DNA of 64,000 nt, taken from Corynebacterium uberis. GTDB taxonomy: Bacteria > Actinomycetota > Actinomycetes > Mycobacteriales > Mycobacteriaceae. Both the position numbers and the translations under genes were made by a program. Where the stretch lies: NCBI RefSeq assembly GCF_020616335.1, contig NZ_CP085051.1, positions 2,108,001-2,172,000 of the forward strand, read 5' to 3'. This document shows positions 62,253-64,000 of the stretch, piece after piece (positions within the stretch are counted from its first letter, which is position 1; every line of letters begins with the position of its first letter). The notes beneath the pieces were generated by a model. That model was not told the DNA's origin. It did no database searches and worked only from the letters and a program-made list of their open reading frames with translations.

Positions 62253-62844
62253 CCCTTTCCCCCACCCCAGCACGGGGTACGGGAGGGGGGGGGACCAAGG
62301 TGGATCAGCAGCACTCTTAGAACTCTGCCGACTGGTGCGGCCAGTCAACCTGGAATCACACCTCGCGTGCCACTTCTTCTCAACGTGCGCCCTACTCCTG
62401 TTAACAAGTCTCACCTGCACACATCTGATGCTCTCCGCTCGCTGTGCCGCCTAGACAGCCTCAATGAACTGTAGAAGAGACAGAACCTATGCGCGCAGAA
62501 TATATTCCCCCTGATAGTCCAATCTCCGGGACTAGAACACCTTGCACTGGAGCCTGCTAATATCGCGAGCCTGGCCTCCAAGAGAAGATCTCAATGGAGG
62601 ATTAATATCCGCGAGAGACTAGCGCCCTTACTCAGCTCACCTCACAAATCCATTGTCCGGCACCCGGCCTACCATTCCAGAGAAGTTGGTTTCCTGGGGC
62701 AACGCCAGACAAGGTGCGACACACTCGTAGATAATCCGTCCCGATTTAAACAATAAAAATAAGTAGCGGGACCATTCTCTAATTTCTCAATAGCACAGAC
62801 TCCCCGCGTTCTGCTGCTCTTCGCCAAAGCGCTCCCTGCACACA
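62253..62844. other. Gene-free stretch of about 590 nt after the lipase gene
   Basis: I see no supported gene or RNA. The left end is C- then G-rich: GGGGTACGGG plus a run of nine G (62285-62293), which could form a quadruplex or a weak hairpin with the C-runs before it. The rest is less GC-rich than the window and shows stops in all frames. An AT-rich patch lies near 62745-62765. Confidence 0.55.
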
Positions 62845-62861
62845 ATGAGATTCCGTCTCAT
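62845..62861 (-). terminator. Weak hairpin at the end of the PspC gene
   Basis: ATGAGA and TCTCAT pair around a five-base loop, and the PspC stop codon lies in the stem. Only TGTGTG follows on the minus strand, so termination strength is doubtful. Confidence 0.35.
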
Positions 62862-63049
62862 CGCTTTGGATAAATGATCCACTGTATGAGATATACGACG
62901 ACCATCGGAACGCCAAACAAGGCCGCCATTACATAGATCACTCTTACAGTATTCGCAGTCAGCCCGCAGGTCTCAGCTACGCCTGCGCATATTCCAGCAA
63001 TACGTTTTCCATCGTCGGTACGATGCCATTTATCTTCCGCAAAACTCAT
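62858..63049 (-). CDS. PspC-domain small membrane protein
   Basis: The 63-residue product begins MSFAEDKWHRTDDGKRIAGICAGVAETCGL, the PspC pattern. One hydrophobic helix follows near residues 33-58 (VRVIYVMAALFGVPMVVVYLIQWIIY), with a basic end. PspC proteins sense or relieve membrane stress in enterobacteria; the role in corynebacteria is unclear. AAAGGAC lies 10 nt before the ATG. It stands alone in a gene-poor stretch. Confidence 0.88.
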   Translation of the reverse strand: MSFAEDKWHRTDDGKRIAGICAGVAETCGLTANTVRVIYVMAALFGVPMVVVYLIQWIIYPKR

Positions 63050-63561
63050 GAGTATGTTTGTCCTTTTATCGCTCCAACAACATCACACGAGCTTAAGTGA
63101 GAGCGCAAGCTTGAAATTTGCAGCGCTTCTACCGTCTATTCAAGATTTCTACACTCTAGCAGCAAGATAGGCGACTGCCCTTGGCATGACTCGTTCTTAC
63201 TACTAACCGGCTCGGGTGGGAAAGCGTTCATGGGACTAACGCATACGCCGACGGCGAACGAGTTCGGGAGCCCTAGGGTTCGGTTTCAACGTCGACCCTT
63301 CGCAGACCTGGATGGCTCCAGCGCGGATCTAACAAGCTTACATTCCCCCTCCAGGTACCAAGAGCCATCACCACAGGGTTTGAACTGTCGCGAATACCAT
63401 CTCCTTGTGAGCTCCAAGCCCCTCCTTGCCGCTGTCACCCCCCTATGGCCTAGCCACGTACCAGCAGGCCTCACAGCTGGCATCAAGCCACCAGTTGCCA
63501 CGATCGCATCATTGCGAATTGCAGTTGTACGACCATGGCAACTCGGCTCTGTGTATCCTGA
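63050..63561. other. Gap of about 510 nt between the PspC gene and clpC
   Basis: Open frames exist (63230-63565 plus, 63286-63501 minus), but none has a start signal or family motif. Clear terminators and RNAs were not found. The promoter of the PspC gene should lie near its left end. Confidence 0.5.
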
Positions 63562-64000
63562 CTAGTCCTGCTCGGCGGTGTCCTCCGTGATCTGAGCGGC
63601 GGTGTCCGTCTCCGGGACGTCGCCGTCGGCGGCGTCGTCAACGTCCGTGACTGCCTCGGCTGCGGCTTCGGGCAGACCGGCAGCCAGGGCGGCGTCGGGA
63701 AGCGGCTTCGGCCGCGGGGTGAAGGTGAACTGGGCGTCCTGAGTCTCCTTGGACTCGCCGTCCCAGCCCTCGACATCCACGGTCACGATCTCACCGGCGC
63801 CGAGCTCACCGAAGAGGATCTTCTCACTCATCACATCTTCGATGTCACGCTGGATAGTCCGGCGCAACGGGCGCGCGCCGAGCACCGGGTCAAAGCCGCG
63901 CTTAGCCAGCAGGTTCTTGGCCTTGTCGGTCAGCTCGATGCCCATGTCCTTGGCCTCAAGCATGATCTCCAGGCGCCCGATGAGCAGCTCGACCATTTGG
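63562..64000 (-). CDS. clpC: ATP-dependent Clp protease ATP-binding subunit ClpC, C-terminal part
   Basis: The frame enters from the right edge and ends at TAG. The visible 145 residues include the end of the second AAA+ domain: LTDKAKNLLAKRGFDPVLGARPLRRTIQRDIEDVMSEKILFGEL, which contains the GARPLRR sensor-2 arginines. A long acidic tail of about 60 residues follows, rich in Ala, Asp, Glu and Thr. ClpC unfolds proteins for ClpP1P2. The Walker motifs lie outside the window. Confidence 0.93.
   Translation of the reverse strand, partial: QMVELLIGRLEIMLEAKDMGIELTDKAKNLLAKRGFDPVLGARPLRRTIQRDIEDVMSEKILFGELGAGEIVTVDVEGWDGESKETQDAQFTFTPRPKPLPDAALAAGLPEAAAEAVTDVDDAADGDVPETDTAAQITEDTAEQD

Overview
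The window reads as one contiguous piece of a high-GC Corynebacterium chromosome. The gene order (ptrB, purC, purB, purD, a two-component pair, pqo, an MFS exporter; then thrE, otsA, otsB, an IpsA-type LacI regulator, a zinc ABC transporter, rlmB, cysS, nagAB, nan/sia genes, ispF, ispD, carD, radA, disA, mutY, clpC) matches my recollection of the C. glutamicum cg2870-cg2963 stretch. The htaA-hmuTUV heme operon is a type best known from C. diphtheriae. The species cannot be named from the sequence alone. All gene names rest on motif reading and synteny; no search was run.

Layout. 1-8.8 kb: oligopeptidase B (cut by the left edge), p-aminobenzoate synthesis (PabAB, PabC), purine synthesis (purC, purB, purD) and a DUF222/HNH gene. 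8.9-11.4 kb: a HIT protein and a PhoR/PhoS-like two-component system. 11.5-14.7 kb: a secreted two-domain GH16-like protein with 30 perfect 12-bp repeats and a hairpin over its start codon, and a TipA-like MerR regulator. 14.7-18 kb: quinone-dependent pyruvate dehydrogenase and an MFS exporter. 18-23.2 kb: the heme operon with a three-domain HtaA. 23.5-26.1 kb: two tandem GT87-like membrane proteins. 26.1-28.5 kb: an excalibur protein, a decayed RelA/SpoT-like gene, an unrecognised 264-aa gene and tRNA-Thr(TGT). 28.6-33.3 kb: threonine exporter, a histone-H1-like lysine-rich protein and trehalose synthesis (otsA, otsB). 33.2-39.3 kb: an IpsA-like regulator, a zinc ABC transporter interrupted by an AspT/SucE-type antiporter gene, and an esterase. 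39.3-41.6 kb: rlmB and cysS. 41.7-52.8 kb: a complete sialic acid and amino-sugar locus (nagB, nagA, nanA, nanK, nanE, a four-gene ABC importer, nanR) with palindromic operators. 52.8-60.6 kb: ispF, ispD, carD, a lipoprotein, radA, disA, a membrane-anchored protein, carbonic anhydrase, mutY and a DUF4236 protein. 60.9-64 kb: a secreted lipase, two gene-poor stretches, a PspC protein and the 3' end of clpC.

How the genes work together. The sialic acid locus is self-contained: SiaEFGI imports sialic acid, NanA cleaves it to N-acetylmannosamine and pyruvate, NanK and NanE give GlcNAc-6-P, and NagA and NagB give fructose-6-P. A perfect palindrome before siaE and one before nanR, plus a degenerate copy between nagA and nanA, point to NanR control. 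The heme operon pairs surface binding (HtaA) with lipoprotein capture (HmuT) and import (HmuUV).

Two window-wide signals are the most interesting results. First, a 13-bp word (GCTTATCGACGCC, core GCTTATCGAC) occurs 11 times in unrelated genes, in several reading frames and once between genes, far above chance. Second, about 20 genes carry a -10-like hexamer 5-8 nt before the start codon and lack a convincing ribosome binding site, so leaderless transcription appears to be the rule here.
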